Below, one piece after another: positions 1 to 11,902 of a stretch of 64,000 nt of DNA. How positions within the stretch are numbered: the first letter of the stretch is position 1; each line of letters begins with the position of its first letter. Origin of the DNA: Saururus chinensis (Eukaryota; Streptophyta; Magnoliopsida; Piperales; Saururaceae); NCBI GenBank assembly GCA_035235625.1, contig CP141140.1, positions 64,596,581-64,660,580 of the forward strand, in the 5' to 3' direction. The translations under genes and the position numbers were made by a program. The notes under the pieces were generated by a model. That model did not search any database and was not told the origin of the DNA. It was given only the letters and a program-made list of their open reading frames with translations.

Positions 1-1090
1 ACAAGCTATAGCATGTTAACAACAGAGCTAACACTAACATATACTAGCTTGTGTGCCATTAATTTCAAATATCAACAGGTCCCATATATTCCTTACGCTG
101 AATGCTCTGTTAGCAGGAGCATAAAAAAAACTTCCTGGCAAGAGGGGCATTGGAGGTTGAAGAGTTGACAATTTGTCTCTTGCACTTGCGTGCGCATTTG
201 TGTGTGTTGTTCTCCACCTCCAAATAAGCAAAAAACAAATCCACATCGATCAGCCAAGATTGTAGTGAAATTTCCAACTTTGTGTGGCATCTTTGTTCAC
301 ATCACAACTAGGGCCGATATTGGGCTGGGTCAGAGCTTAGCCCTTACCCTAGCCTGCCAATCTATTTCAAGGACTTGTCTCGACATTAGCCCTAGGCGTG
401 CTCGCAAAAGTCTAGGGTTGGGCCGCGGTTTTTTTCTTGTTTGCCTTTTATCTTTTTATAGTCTTTAGGTAGAGTACTTAGTAGTTTACCCAATAAGATA
501 GGATTATATACGTTTGGCTTTTACATTGGGTCCATGGTAACTATCAGTAATTAAACTGAGAATCTTATAAACTTCATGAAGATATACAACTTCATTTTTC
601 TCCTTCTCTTACGGCTAAACTAGCGAATATACTTTTTGTCCTAATCCTTGGCCTAAAACTTTGCAACCCGGCCCTAATCTTGGGCCCGAAAATGTCTGGT
701 CACGTATTTTTACAGGGGTTGGGCCTACCCTTCACCCCTACGGGCAACCGTGAAATAATTAAATAGTCTAAGGAAGTTCCATTCTTTGACTAGAATGAAA
801 GGAAAAATGGGACATATGAAGGTCCTCAAGTTGCAGAGAGAGACTCCAATCTCAAAAGTTTGATCCAAATTCTCTTCCACACCAATAAAAGTCTTTATTA
901 TATTTAAAAACAAACATAAAACATTAAGATAACCAACTGACGCCTAACCTTCAACAGCATAACACAAACTTTAAAAGGACTTTTTAGCATAGATAGCACA
1001 CACATTTATTAAACCCTAATACTGGTCACACACATATTAATTAAAACCCAATATTGAATCACACCCTCGAGATCTTAATTAGGGATTAAT
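1..1090. other. 3' flank of the NAC1 duplication block
   Basis: No gene is seen here. Bases about 150-300 resemble 12020-12100, 35590-35700, 40800-40870 and 41090-41200. Bases about 760-930 resemble the 3' flanks of the other NAC copies near 12340-12500, 36070-36260 and 42900-43030, including a shared 'ccaccaataaaag' stretch. This is therefore the downstream part of the duplicated unit. A GC-richer patch at about 305-470 and 640-745 has degenerate inverted GGGCC-type sequence and may be a decayed MITE, but no target duplication was found. Confidence 0.55.
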
Positions 1091-1092
1091 TG

Positions 1093-1838
1093 TCACCCAG
1101 ACCTCTGCCCTCGGAATGACGACCGCATCATTTGGCGATACAAGCGGTAAGCAGCCACTTCATCCCAGACCCTAGGCTGGCCATCGTCTTGTGGGTGCAA
1201 AAAAAACTCTTCCAGATACCAATCGGCTTCATCCTTGGGCTCAAACCTCAGATCCCTCCTTGTCCCAATAATCTCACCTCTCCCATCTCGAATTTCTTTC
1301 GCACGCCCCGACGCATTCCATTTCCCTGTCCCTACCCCATAATACACATTTCGATCAACTACGTGCACAAACCCACTTGGCCTACGTTGCTTTGTTCTGA
1401 CGGTGAAGAAGTAATAGGCACCATCCCTGGGAGCATGTGCTTCTGCACCCCCAAAGATAACAACATAAAGGAAGATGAGTACTTTTTTTAGGTAAGTAAG
1501 ATAGATTATATTCCTTATTTGAAAAAATAGTAAATTTTATTGAACTATAAAGCCTATATTTAAGAGAAAGAAAAATAAATTTATAAGACTTTTTTTAAGT
1601 ACCCAGCTACTTGAATTTAACAAAATAAAATTATTCATTTAAGACAGGAAGAAATATAAACTAATCCTTCAAAGAAGTAGTTAAAGGTTTTATTACCAGC
1701 AAGCTCTTGAGGGTGGTGTCTGTATACGTCCGTGTCATAAAAAGGGCTGTCTTCTGGGAGGGGCAGCCCGTCTCGCCTGGGCCTAAGGTACCTGCTGAGC
1801 AAGTCAATGTCTGGAGGTCGAAATACAGGGGAAGCCAT
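1093..1838 (-). CDS. NAC1: short NAC-domain-like protein, two coding exons
   Basis: Exon 1 is 1838-1697 and exon 2 is 1442-1093, joined by a GT-AG intron in phase 1, giving 163 residues. Exon 1 carries NAC subdomains A and B (VFRPPDIDLLSRYLRP, then DVYRHHPQELA). Exon 2 carries subdomains C and D (APRDGAYYFFTVR, TGKWNASGRAKE, GTRRDLRFEP) and ends with WYLEEFFLHPQDDG and a short tail. This order matches a NAC domain (FRFHPTDEEL, WYFF, GYWKATG, WIMHEYRL), but the key motifs have changed and there is no activation region after the domain. ATG 1838 is the first in frame. NAC2-4 start further upstream and have extra N-terminal residues. The reading frame is open. It is either a small atypical NAC regulator or a gene losing function. 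Confidence 0.72.
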
Positions 1839-1848
1839 AGGTTACCTC

Positions 1849-2110
1849 TTCACAAAGGGAAAATCCTGATTCACTCGGCTTACTCCAGTACTTTCAAACA
1901 CAAGCTTACTGTTGGGCCAAAATCCAACATACACCAATTTGAAGTTGACAAAGCTTATATAATGTTGTTCATATGAGAACTTAAGAAATAAGGACATACA
2001 GGTACCATTTTTTTTGTTTTTTTGTATAAAAGAAGGTACTAAATGTGCAGAGAAAGATAGAGAGAGGTGCCTCTGTATACCTGAGATTCTGCCTCAGTTC
2101 TACAGGAAGT
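1849..2110 (-). promoter_or_regulatory. NAC1 leader intron and end of leader exon
   Basis: An acceptor-like sequence (ccctttgtgaag) lies just upstream of the NAC1 ATG. About 220 bases further upstream, a segment conserved among the copies ends in a donor-like CTCAG|GTATAC near 2082. The equivalent pair is present in NAC2 and NAC4, which suggests a 5' UTR intron. The leader exon holds no long conserved reading frame. Confidence 0.45.
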
Positions 2111-2420
2111 GGTGTTTGCTATCACCCAGTTTTTCTAGCCTTAGATATGATTATGTTTATGGTGCTTTATAATAAGAACCAGTCACGTCCTCTGCCGCAG
2201 TCACGTACGTTTCGCCAATGTCCATTCATGTTCTTGCCGAAATCAGGCGTATTAAACACATGATCTCTCTCTCTCTCTCTCACACACACATATTGGCGCA
2301 CACAACATCCCATGCACGAGAACAGTAACACTTATAGCACTACAAAATGTGAAATTCTGTTGAGGAGAAATAACTCCTGGCTAAATTTAGGTACAGAAGA
2401 CTAGTGGATCAGCTAAATGA
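2082..2420 (-). promoter_or_regulatory. NAC1 leader exon and promoter block, conserved between copies
   Basis: This stretch aligns with 19370-19760, 38370-38710 and 44600-44920, upstream of NAC2, NAC3 and NAC4. Shared landmarks are a CATGACTGCAG-type element, a (CT)n/(CA)n microsatellite at about 2263-2290 and a 'gagaagagaaacaata'-like element. Conservation of this block, against the randomised flanks, marks it as the original promoter and leader of the family. No convincing TATA box was picked out. Confidence 0.45.
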
Positions 2421-2504
2421 TCGACTGTCTCATCGCCTATGGGTTGCAAAGGGGATCTTTCATGTTCAAGATCAAGTTGACTTGTTAGCAAATTGAACAA
2501 GATA

Positions 2505-2724
2505 AATAATTGATAAACAAAGCCCAGGAATCTAGTAGCAAACTAGTATCACTCTCAACTTTCAGGAGGTCATATTAACTAAGAATATGCCCTCCATTTA
2601 TTTGTGGTATTAGAAATTGAAATAATTGATAAACAAAGCCCAGGAATCTAGTAGCAAACTAGTATCACTCTCAACTTTCAGGAGGTCATATTAACTAAGA
2701 AATTACTTGTGGTATTAGAAATTG
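2505..2724. repeat. Direct tandem duplication, 116-bp period
   Basis: Two adjacent copies begin at 2505 and 2621 with the same 'aataattgataaacaaag'. They stay almost identical through 'ggaggtcatattaactaag' and differ mainly by a deletion near the end of copy two. The near identity means a recent local duplication. Confidence 0.9.
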
Positions 2725-2739
2725 TAGTTTTATCTTGGA

Positions 2740-3120
2740 AGAATACAACTGCCCTTGAAAGACACTTAATAGTCAGAGTACTACCACAAATAAGCATATA
2801 AAAGTTGGTTTCACGTATGTAGACGCCAATTAATGTTACACAATCTGCGTATTTTAATTTGTGGGTTTGCCTTCTGCTTATGCATGAGAATTAAGAACCT
2901 CGATCGCCACGTGATTCAGTGTAAACAGATGCGTGTCCATCTATTCTGTGCTCAGATCTTTGCGTAATGTTGATAAAGGACACATTAACTTTCGTCCTTT
3001 CTACTGCACTCATCACAATTACCTTCAAAGTTTGACTGCCCCAATACCCCTTCTTAGACACTGGCCTTGTTTACAGTGCGGCACCGGATCAAGCCTGAGC
3101 TTCTGCATCAAGATCGATTA
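2740..3120 (-). pseudogene. TBL relic 1: broken last exon related to TBL-A exon 6
   Basis: On the minus strand this is recognisably TBL-A exon 6 (52082-51746). It keeps the start near 3105, the KKGYWGS region, the VSFINITQ region and the SVYTESRG region. Compared with TBL-A it has a deletion after the first codons (the DWHHKNG segment is gone), several frameshifts and in-frame stops, and a lost DCIHWCLPG motif. The intron continues upstream to about 3170 and no exon 5 was found beyond it. It lies directly upstream of NAC1, in the same order as TBL relic 2 and NAC2. Confidence 0.8.
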
Positions 3121-3169
3121 ACTGTTATTAATGTTCTAAACCAGTGTATATATTTCAACGTCGGAAAGT

Positions 3170-4086
3170 TTTCATTCACAGCAGGGAAGACAAGAATATT
3201 TACTATATTAGTATACCAAAGTGCAAAAAATTCTCATTAATAAACTTATGATTAAATGTGATCATGAGACTCAATACAGTAGACATTCTAAAAACTGATT
3301 GATTAGAATAAAAATACGGAAGAATTGTCAAGCAGCAGAGAAACTACTCTGTTTTATTAATAATATAGCAGAAAAACAAATAGTTTTGAGATGAACATGG
3401 GTAGACATTCGCTCAAATCCGGAATGTTTCACTAGAGACGACTTACATTCATTGATATGATATGTATGCATGCTTTTTCTTCAGATGCTATGCACCACCT
3501 TGTCATACACCAAACACACCTAACCATAAGAGGTATTGCCATTTTATTCGTATAAAGGTGGAAATTATTATTTTTGCACCTTAGTAATTGTGATTGGAAA
3601 ACTTATAAAAAGTCAAGAACTTGAAGATCGAATTAAGTGTTAAACATTATGTCCTTGAGACAAAATTATGTCCTCCATAACCCTAATAGTGGCTAAGATC
3701 ACTTGGATGTCTGTCAAGATAAGATAATCTACCACACACTATAGAAACACATTCACACAATGTATGCATTGAACCACATTAGTGTAATTAATCTTACAAA
3801 GATAATAGAAAATTCCAATTTAGGATGATGCAAAAATTGTTTTCAGTATTATAGAAAATAAATGAAATCTCATTGAAGAAACCCCATTCTGTTTAAACAG
3901 ATGCATTTGCCCATTAAGGGACATAAGAGAAAACCATACTCATATTAGGTCAAGAGAAAACCCAAAAAAAATTAGTCTAAAAAATAATTATTTTGCTGAC
4001 CCAACCCACATGTGAGAACTGAGCCCGCTGGATGGACAAAGGTAGTGCATGTATGGGTTAGCCCACATATGTATATGGGTCCAATA
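3170..4086. other. Intergenic, no gene seen
   Basis: AT-rich sequence. The segment at 3480-3530 (ccaccttgtcatacacc) resembles 32317-32345, so part of it is shared with another duplication block. No open reading frame or clear element end was recognised. Confidence 0.4.
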
Positions 4087-4333
4087 TGTATATCCCCTAT
4101 AAAAGTGGGGTGACCTAAGGGCCTAATTTGAAAGACAAAACTTATGCATTATATGTTAACTCCATTTTCATCTTCCAAGCAATGTAAGACTATTTATTCT
4201 CTTCAACCAATTCATATGTGGGATTCTCATTCACATGAAAGTGGACTTGGGCTCACAATATACTTCCCAATGAGCCCATTTACATGGACTTCACATAAAA
4301 TGGGCTTAGCCCATATTTAACCTACTTTTTAAC
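4087..4333. repeat. R1 repeat, about 247 bp, possible short LTR
   Basis: It runs from TGTATATCCCC to TTTTTAACA, so it has TG...CA ends, and contains CCTATAAAAG, a possible TATA box. A second copy of the same repeat occupies 9903-11902, where it is interrupted by a 1.76-kb DNA transposon. The two copies flank a block of Copia-derived sequence. The inner side of the right copy abuts mid-pol sequence, so they need not be the two LTRs of one element. Solo LTRs of one small family is the alternative. Confidence 0.5.
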
Positions 4334-4899
4334 AATCCATAATATTAATGAGAATTCTTTTTAACAAGCCCTAATATTAATGAGAATTGACTAAAGAACT
4401 ATGTAAAACAATGCTGATAAAAACGTGAGAGCAAACTATTAAAGAGTTCCTGCATGGGAAAAAGGTAGCTTTTAGCTTTTAACCTTACTTTGTGAAAATT
4501 AGTAAGTATACTGGCTAATCAATGAATGTGATATCTTGAACTATTTAGCCGTTTCAAGATAATAAAATTCATACAGTTACTTCCCATACACAATATGGTT
4601 TTTATAATTATATTCATTTTTAGCCCTAAACATGCCTAGTTTTTGTAAGTACTTAGAAGATTTAGCCTTAAAATCCTCATAGAAGCGACCCCTTAAACTC
4701 ATATAAGTGATTCTTATTGGGAGTATTTGGTCATACTCTACTTGAATTAATTTAAGCAATAAAAATTATTAAAAACAAAGCTTATCCTAATTCACATTGT
4801 AGACATCACTATATCATCATAGTAATGAGGACAATATGTTATATTAATAATGATTCCCCTTAAATCAACCACAATTTCGTTATCCTCTTGAATTTAGAT

Positions 4900-5935
4900 A
4901 TTGAGATTTCTAGTCAACTAGGTTGGGTTACCATTATAGTAACACTTAATGTATAGGCTTCAAGCCCATTCTCCTCAATGAACTTGCTCTTTGGTCAAAC
5001 CCTTTATAAGAAAATTCACAATGTTATCTTTTGACCTTACAAACTTAATAAAAATGATTCCACTAGAGAGCAATTATTTTATGGTATTATGTATGCGATG
5101 TATATGTTGAGACTTATTATTATATACATTATTTTGTGCCCTTCTTATAGTTGATTGACTATTATAATGGATACAAATAGGTGACATGGGTTTCCCCCGC
5201 ATTGGAATATCCTTAAAAAATGATGAAGTCACTCAACCTCTTCACCTACTCTATCAAGTGTAATAAATTCATATTTCATTGTAGATCTTACTATACACGT
5301 TTGTTCAAAGGATTTCTAAGACATAGTTACACCTCCAAGAGTAAAGACATATCCACTTGTGGATTTTGAATCTTTTGTATTAGATATTCAATTTGCATCA
5401 CATTAACCCTCAAGTACTGTTAAATACCTTATATAGTGCAGTCTATAAGTACAACTGAAATATCTAAAAACCCTAACTATAACCTTCTAGTAGTCTGACC
5501 CTAGGTTGCTATTGTATTTCCTAGATTTAGTTACTGAGTATGCTATGTCTGGTCTCATACAATTCATTATATAATTGAGACTACCATATAATTTTTAAAT
5601 ATTACAATTATGATATACTCTCACTCGTGTTTTTGCTTAAATGCAACATCACATCTATATATTTTCTCGTTGGACAATTATCATTCTTATTGAATTTCTT
5701 AAGGATTTTTTAAATGTAATTATATTGAGACAATACATATCCATTAGATATTCTAGTAATTTTCATCCCTAATATCACATTTGTAAGACCCATATCTTTT
5801 ATGTCAAACTGATTATTCAACATCTTTTTAGTAATTTTAATAATTTCATCATTGCAACCAATAATGAACATATCATCTATAATGATGAAATTATTAAAGC
5901 TACCAATGATGAACATATCATCTAATTGAACAATG
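4900..5935 (-). mobile_element. Ty1/Copia fossil: reverse transcriptase end and RNase H region
   Basis: Minus-strand reading shows the Copia reverse transcriptase C-terminal region (DDMFIIG, then GLTNVILGMKITR) at 5916-5720, followed leftwards by degraded RNase H-like sequence. The element is old and broken in many places. Together with the integrase piece on the same strand at 9420-9900 it probably formed one element, into which the plus-strand Copia fossil at about 6.1-9.4 kb inserted. Confidence 0.75.
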
Positions 5936-5999
5936 ATGATATGAGGGGTAAGAATTGAAATTATCTTCTCAAAGTTATTTTATCGGTTATGTTTTTTAG

Positions 6000-7345
6000 A
6001 TGTTTACTTCCTGGAAGAAGATCCACTAGCTACCAAGTATAATTTTGTATAAAAAACTCAATTTTACTCTTTATAACCTCTTTTTAGTATAGTGCCGCGG
6101 GAGAGGACATTGCTTCCTTGAAGATTTGATATTAGTTTTTGACAAATAAGTCAGAAAATCCAAACTATAGGATTTTGATGTTCTAGAATGTTTGTTGTGT
6201 CTAGGTTTATTTGTAAGAGTATAAGTGTCTTTATGTTATGTATTGATTTATTTTTGTGATCAAAACAATGTCATAAAATTTATTTTTTAAGTTAGTTTAC
6301 AGTATGAAGGTGAAACAAAAAGACTCAAATCTATATTTTTGTTAGGTAAAAAAATGCACATACATCATATTCACACACTTTACGGTAAAAGACACCTTAG
6401 GTGAAAAAATGTTGATATTTGGAGATTTAAATAATAAAAAATAAAAAATTGATATAACGATCAATCGGTCCTGTAGAGCAATCAATAAATACTTAAAATT
6501 GTTATGTGTAAAACGAAACTGAGAGTTAGCGATCAATTGGCTAATTGAAGGGATTGATAGGTTTGAAGAGTCGTGAAGAAAAATACAAGGATGGATATAT
6601 CTCCTTATGGAAACAATTGATCGCTGGAGTAGCTAGTTTGCTAAATTTAAGATTTTCCACTTTAGTTTCACTTCCAAATTGGATACCTTTTTTCTTTTAG
6701 GGTTTGAAAGTTTATAAAAAGGCATTAGAACATGATGGAGGAAGAGAGTGTGGAGTCTTTTCAATTGAGTATTGAGAAAATTATTTTTTAAATTTAGAAA
6801 ATTTCTACCATAAATAAAAAAGAGTGATTAGAGGTGATATTAGAGTACAAAATATTATGTATTTACTTAAGCTTGTTGCTGAGAAGATCAAATAAATAGA
6901 AGATTCATTCTAAGGGGAATATGAAATATTTATGTTGATCAAAAAATCACAAAGAAATAGAAGATCAAGCTATGACCGATAAACAACCAAAGAGTGGTTG
7001 ATTCAAATTTAAGAGTGGTGTGAAGAGCTAGTCGGTTTGAAAAAAAGAGAGTCTTTTGTCTCTATAATCGGTAATTCTGTTGCTTTGAGTTTACATACTG
7101 CATAGTTAATCTACGCAGAGTGTTTTTTCCCTAGTTAGGTTTCTACGTAAAAATTCATGTGTGTTTTGGTTGTTGATTTACTTGTGAATTTCTTGTTAAA
7201 ATACATTTGAATTGGATACGTTTAATTAGTTAAATTCTAGGTTTATTTTGTTTAAAGGGGAAATAAATCTTATAACTTAATTTCAAGTTAGAGGTACTTT
7301 ATATTTGTGGTTTGTCTATGCCACATAGAGTTCAACAAACCAACA
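6000..7345. other. AT-rich region, possible LTR of the plus-strand Copia fossil
   Basis: No gene is seen. The stretch ends at about 7345 with 'caacaagtggtaattga', which resembles the tRNA-Met primer-binding region that follows a Copia 5' LTR. Some or all of this region may therefore be LTR, but matching LTR copies were not identified. Confidence 0.35.
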
Positions 7346-9395
7346 AGTGGTAATTGAGGATATTTTGTTTAATTTTGAGATTTTTCCCTTAAGATTGAAG
7401 TTTAACTTTGATTTTGGTTGCCATGGAATTGAAAAGCATACTTAGTTTATCCATATTTGTATCAAACTTTGTCATTGCAAAGAATAATCATATTTTTTTA
7501 TGAATTGAAGAAGATTAGAAATAAATTTTGTGCTATAGAACATGAGAACTCTTAACTTGTGCATGATAAATCCTTGTGTAAGATAAAAAATTTTGAGTTG
7601 CTTGAAAAAATTAAATTGTTGGAAGAAGAATTGAAAACCTCAAATTTAAAACTAAAAGAATTTGTCAAAGGTAAACAAAACTTAATAAAATTGTCTCATG
7701 TGACAAAAGTAGTTTAAGGTATGTGGGACAAAAGAATACAAATTCTCTACGAATCACTAAATTTGTTAAGGTTAAATATTTGAATGATCTTGATGCTAAT
7801 ACTTCAAATTCTAAACATTTGGTTCGAACAAAATTAATTAAGAAGGATATAGTAACTAAAATTTAGTCAAATATGAACAAATTAGTGAGAAAACTACAAT
7901 TTGTGAGAGACAATGTTAAAATTGACTCACTTAGATAAATCATATGCATGAGGAAAAGCTTAAGGAAACTTAGTTCAAGAGTTTAAAATATTGGACATAG
8001 AGATTACACTTATAATATACTAAGTTTTTCTCATACGTTTTCTCATAATGGATATCATAAAAAAAGAATAAAAGATGAAATTATAGACTCTTGAGAATAC
8101 TAAACATGATAAAAAATCAAGTGAAATTCAAAAATTTATGAAAACTAAAAAAATTAGGGTGAAGAAAGATGATGTGAAATATCTTGTAGTGCACACTGCT
8201 ATGAAAACTCTACATTCTAACATGTAGTACTTAGATAGTGGACATTTAAAGCACATAACAAATTACAAATCTAGGTTTACTAATTTAGTAGAGAAGTATA
8301 ATGACAAAGTTACATTTAAAAATAAAAGTATAATAAAAATAGATGGGATAGGTGCTTTGAATATTTATGGATTGCCTGAGTTTGATAATGTTTTGTAAAT
8401 GAGTAGTTTGAAAACCAATATTTTGAGCATTAGTTAAATTTGTGACTCCAATTTTGTTGTCAAATTTACAAAAAAAGTTTGTTAAATTATTGACAAATCT
8501 CAAATGAATTGTGTGAAAGGCTTAAGAGCTCATGATAATTATTATATGCTTGATCGTGTTTATTTTTATAAAATTTTCCTTACTTGATAATATTTACCTG
8601 TGGCATTAATGATTATAACATGTGAGTTTTAAAGATTTAACAAAAATAACAAAGGAAGAGATAATTAGAGGTGCTCATACTTTGAAAACCTTGAAATCTT
8701 TATATGTAATGTTTATTAGAAGGGTAAATAATCAAAATCTTATCATAAAAAACTAAAACATATAAGAACTAAAATATTATTAGAATTGATACACATGAAC
8801 CTTATAGAACCAATGCAAATAAACTAGTTTGGATAGTAAAAAGTACATCTTGGTGATGATAGATTACCTATAAAGATTCACTTGGGTAGATATTCTTAAG
8901 GAAAAGTTTGATGCTTTTGAAACATTCAAAATAATTGCCTTTATTATACAAAACACAAGTAGTCTAAAAATTTAAAACATTAAAAGTGACATAGGTGGTG
9001 AATTCATCATGAGCTCTCAGCCCCTAAAATTTTTCAATAAAATGAGATAGTTGAAAGAAAGAATATAACTATTTAAGAAATAACTATGGTCATTCCGAAT
9101 TAAAATATTTTAACTAAATATGTTTAGGCAAAAGTTGTGAGCACTACTACTTATACCCTCAATAGAGTCTACTTAAGACTTGACATAGTTCAAACCCCAT
9201 ATGAGTTGTGGAGAGGTAAAAAATTATTGTCAAAGACTTTAGAGTTTTTTGACGTCCTTGTAATATCTTAAAAGATATGGAAGCTTTAAGAAAATTTAAT
9301 AGTAAGAGTGACAATAGATTTTTCTTAGATATTCTCTGACAAGTAGAACATGCATGGTTTATAATAAAAGAACTCAAATTGTTATAAATATGTCA
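7345..9395 (+). mobile_element. Ty1/Copia fossil: gag, protease and integrase regions
   Basis: The plus strand shows, in Copia order, a primer-binding-like site near 7345, a lysine-rich gag-like region at about 7550-8150, a protease-type segment (YLDSGHLKHIT) near 8230 and integrase-like sequence to about 9390. The order and motifs identify the family. The copy is broken many times and old. It appears to be inserted into an opposite-strand Copia fossil. Confidence 0.72.
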
Positions 9396-9419
9396 TTAAT
9401 TATTTCTTTAAAGTTTTAT

Positions 9420-9900
9420 TTTTCGGTTCATCAACTCTATTTTGTTGAAGAAAATAGGGTGTTGTAGTTTGGTGAATAATACCATGTTCTGAACATAATT
9501 TATACAAAAATATTTCATATTCCCTACCTCTCTCACTTAGACCTTTAATTTTCTTGCTAAATTAATTCTCAATCTCAATTTTATATAGTACAAATATGCT
9601 TGTAACCTCATCCTTACTTTTTAGCTAGTACACATAATAATATCAGTGCAATCGTTAATAAAAATAATAAAATACTTTTTACCTTATCTAGTTTGAATAA
9701 GTTTTAAGTCACATAGATCGTTGTAAATTAATTCAAGAGGTTTAATACTTTTGTTAATGCTTGAAATGATTTCCTTATCAATTTTAATTTTATACAAGTT
9801 TCACATTTGTGATTAGAACCTATATTAAATTTAAGTAGATATTTCATATTAATCAATTTTTGCATAACGTTATAATTCTCTTGTCTTAATCTAACTCACA
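9420..9900 (-). mobile_element. Ty1/Copia fossil: GAG-pre-integrase and integrase segment
   Basis: Minus-strand reading gives MQKLINMKYLLKFNIG followed by a CETCIK-type segment, which is the zinc-binding GAG-pre-integrase region, and then degraded integrase core. The strand and position fit the upstream half of the element whose reverse transcriptase lies at 4.9-5.9 kb. It is decayed and broken. Confidence 0.7.
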
Positions 9901-10265
9901 TAGGTACATCTCCCATATAAGTGGGGTGACCGAGGGCCTAACTTCAAAAATAAAACTTATACTTTATATACAAACTTCATTTTAATCTTTCAGGCGATGA
10001 GGCGAAGTGACACTCTTCATTATCTTTAACTAAGGGATCATTTGTTTAGTCTCATTCAAGTTTGATCTGAATAAGCGCCCAAAAGACACCAAAAGTCAGG
10101 CTTATCAGATCATTTGTTTGGCACATATATATTCAGTCACTGAATCAGGTGGGAAATCAGATACATGTGTATAGGTGACTTGGGCGGGTTAGATGAATTT
10201 TCCCGTCTGATCGCCTTTGAACCGAAACTCGATCAACGACGCTCTTCCACCTTGAAGCTCCATAA

Positions 10266-10577
10266 TCTGTTTGCTACCTCAACTGGTTCCTCTTCCTCAT
10301 GGGTTTCCACCAGGCCTCCCCTCTGAGCTGCCTCCTCTCCTGTGCCATGTTCCTCGTCGTCAGCGTCTTGGCTCCGGTGCTCATCCTTGAGCTCTATCAC
10401 TGCCTCGGCTGCGAGGAGTACCAGATCATCAAGTTTGAACTTTACATATTGGCATCCCTCGCTTCTGTCTTTCTCCTTTTCATCTCCCATAACATCCGCA
10501 AGCATGGCTTCCGCATAATGCTTCCAAAATGCCAGATGATCAGATTGAACAAGGAGTACACTGGGATGATCAAGGTG
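10266..10577 (+). pseudogene. Captured exon of a DUF3537 multi-pass membrane protein gene
   Basis: The open frame from ATG 10299 ends in GMIKV and a TGA just after AAG|GTGTGA, a plausible splice donor, so this is likely one exon rather than a full protein. It encodes two hydrophobic segments (CAMFLVVSVLAPVLIL and LASLASVFLLFISH) followed by NIRKHGFRIMLPK. Plant DUF3537 proteins have a similar pattern: a hydrophobic span, C..C residues, a second span, then a RKYGLRRFL-like motif. They are 7-TM proteins proposed to be distant relatives of insect gustatory and odorant receptors. In frame, a stop lies at 10263-10265, and no other DUF3537 exon was found. Its GC content is well above the flanks. 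Family assignment is by motif memory and is moderate. Confidence 0.55.
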
Positions 10578-11245
10578 TGATTACCCATAAATCGATATTG
10601 TCAAAAGTTTTTATTTTATTTTATGGAAAATATGTGCTTTTGTTGGATCTCTTCTTTGGTTTGAGTTGATTTGAACATGTTGGAGGTGTAATTTGCTTGA
10701 AATTAGTGTAATCCACAAGTTAGCTCTGAATCCTATGTTCTTATCACTGGGAAAAGTGTTTCCTTGTTTTTCTTTCCTGCTGCGATTTAAATATCATTTC
10801 TTATATCAAAGAATTTGTCACCACTTACGTATCTGCGTGTCCATGCTAGTGAAGCAATTCAATTGAAACTCGCATGCTGATTTAAGTACTGACGCCAGCC
10901 TATATTTTCCTGCACTCTGACAATGAGAGATGATATTGCTATGCTATTTCACTGTATAGAGAAGCAGTTGACGAGGATATATCTAATTAAGGGGGATTGA
11001 TGGTGAGGGTGTGCAAAAATGTTTGGTAGTTTTTAACTCTCATCTGTTGGATTCGGCACTCCATAAGTCCCACATTTCGGCAAAAGGCCTTGCCCACAAA
11101 CTTAATTATACTGTCGTGTGATGTAAATATGAAACTCCCATATAGGGAAGGTTGGGACAAAAGACAAGTGTAATAAAGTGTTTTTAGTATAAAATAAAAA
11201 ATAATTTATTTTAAAAATTAAAAAAATTAAGTATATTTAGATTTA

Positions 11246-11701
11246 GGGGTCATTTGGGTACTGAATTAATTCATGAGTAAATTGATTCAAAAAATTTACT
11301 GCCGAGTTCTCTCTCTTGAATTCGGATATGCACGTTCTTCGTACTATTACGCTTTTAAATTTGAGTTCTATCAAACAAGATCTCATAAGGGTAGATAATT
11401 TTGAACTTTTAAAATGGGCCCTACCTTATTTGCACATTTTTTGAGGCTCAAATCGATATAAACGATAACCATTGAAAAATATATAATCTATAATTTTTAA
11501 AATGATGATTAAGAGATTTAATCGACATGGGGTGATTCAGTGATTTAGGCCGATTCAGGCTTAAAACAGTCTGAATTTAACTTTAATGCTGACTTTTTAA
11601 TTCAGCGTAGTTTCTATACATAAATAGGATTTTAAAAATTCAGTACTAAATTGAGACTAAATTGACTGAATCTTCTGACAAATCAGTACCCAAATAGCCC
11701 C
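11246..11701. mobile_element. Tourist-like MITE nested in the PIF/Harbinger-like element
   Basis: Left end GGGGTCATTTGGGTACTGAA and inverted right end GGGGCTATTTGGGTACTGAT form a 20-bp terminal repeat with two differences. TTA target duplications lie at 11243-11245 and 11702-11704. The 456-bp interior is AT-rich and non-coding. Confidence 0.82.
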
Positions 11702-11902
11702 TTAAATTCAGATTCAAATTCAAAATGAAATTTAGGCATTTTAAATTTTTAAGATGGTTTTTAAATTTTAAATTTAGAAAAACAAACGGACCCTAATTCT
11801 CACGTAAGATTTTCATTCACATGATAATGGGCTTAGGCTCACAATACCCAACAAGCCCGACTTCACATAACCTTAACCCATGTTTAACCCACCATTCAAA
11901 CA

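Larger units (their letters stand above)
10034..11793. mobile_element. PIF/Harbinger-like element carrying a host gene fragment
   Basis: Ends are GGGATCATTTGTTT on the left and, inverted, GGGTCCGTTTGTTT on the right. A TAA target duplication sits at 10031-10033 and 11794-11796. GGG ends and a TWA duplication are the signature of PIF/Harbinger and Tourist-like elements. No transposase is seen, so the copy is non-autonomous. The 1.76-kb interior holds a DUF3537-like exon at about 10.26-10.58 kb and a second, smaller Tourist-like MITE at 11246-11701. A paralogous copy of the target without the insert lies at 4087-4333. Confidence 0.8.
9903..11902. repeat. R1 repeat, second copy, split by a DNA transposon
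   Basis: The flanks 9903-10033 and 11797-11902 together reconstruct the same repeat as 4087-4333, from 'ataagtggggtgacc' to 'acccaccattcaaaca'. About 237 bp is repeat and the rest is the PIF/Harbinger-like insertion. The uninterrupted copy at 4.1-4.3 kb serves as a paralogous empty site and confirms the insertion limits. Confidence 0.75.

Noticed and set aside
305-745. A possible GGGCC-ended MITE
   Set aside because: The inverted similarity is weak and no target duplication could be found, so it was left as a note in the flank entry.
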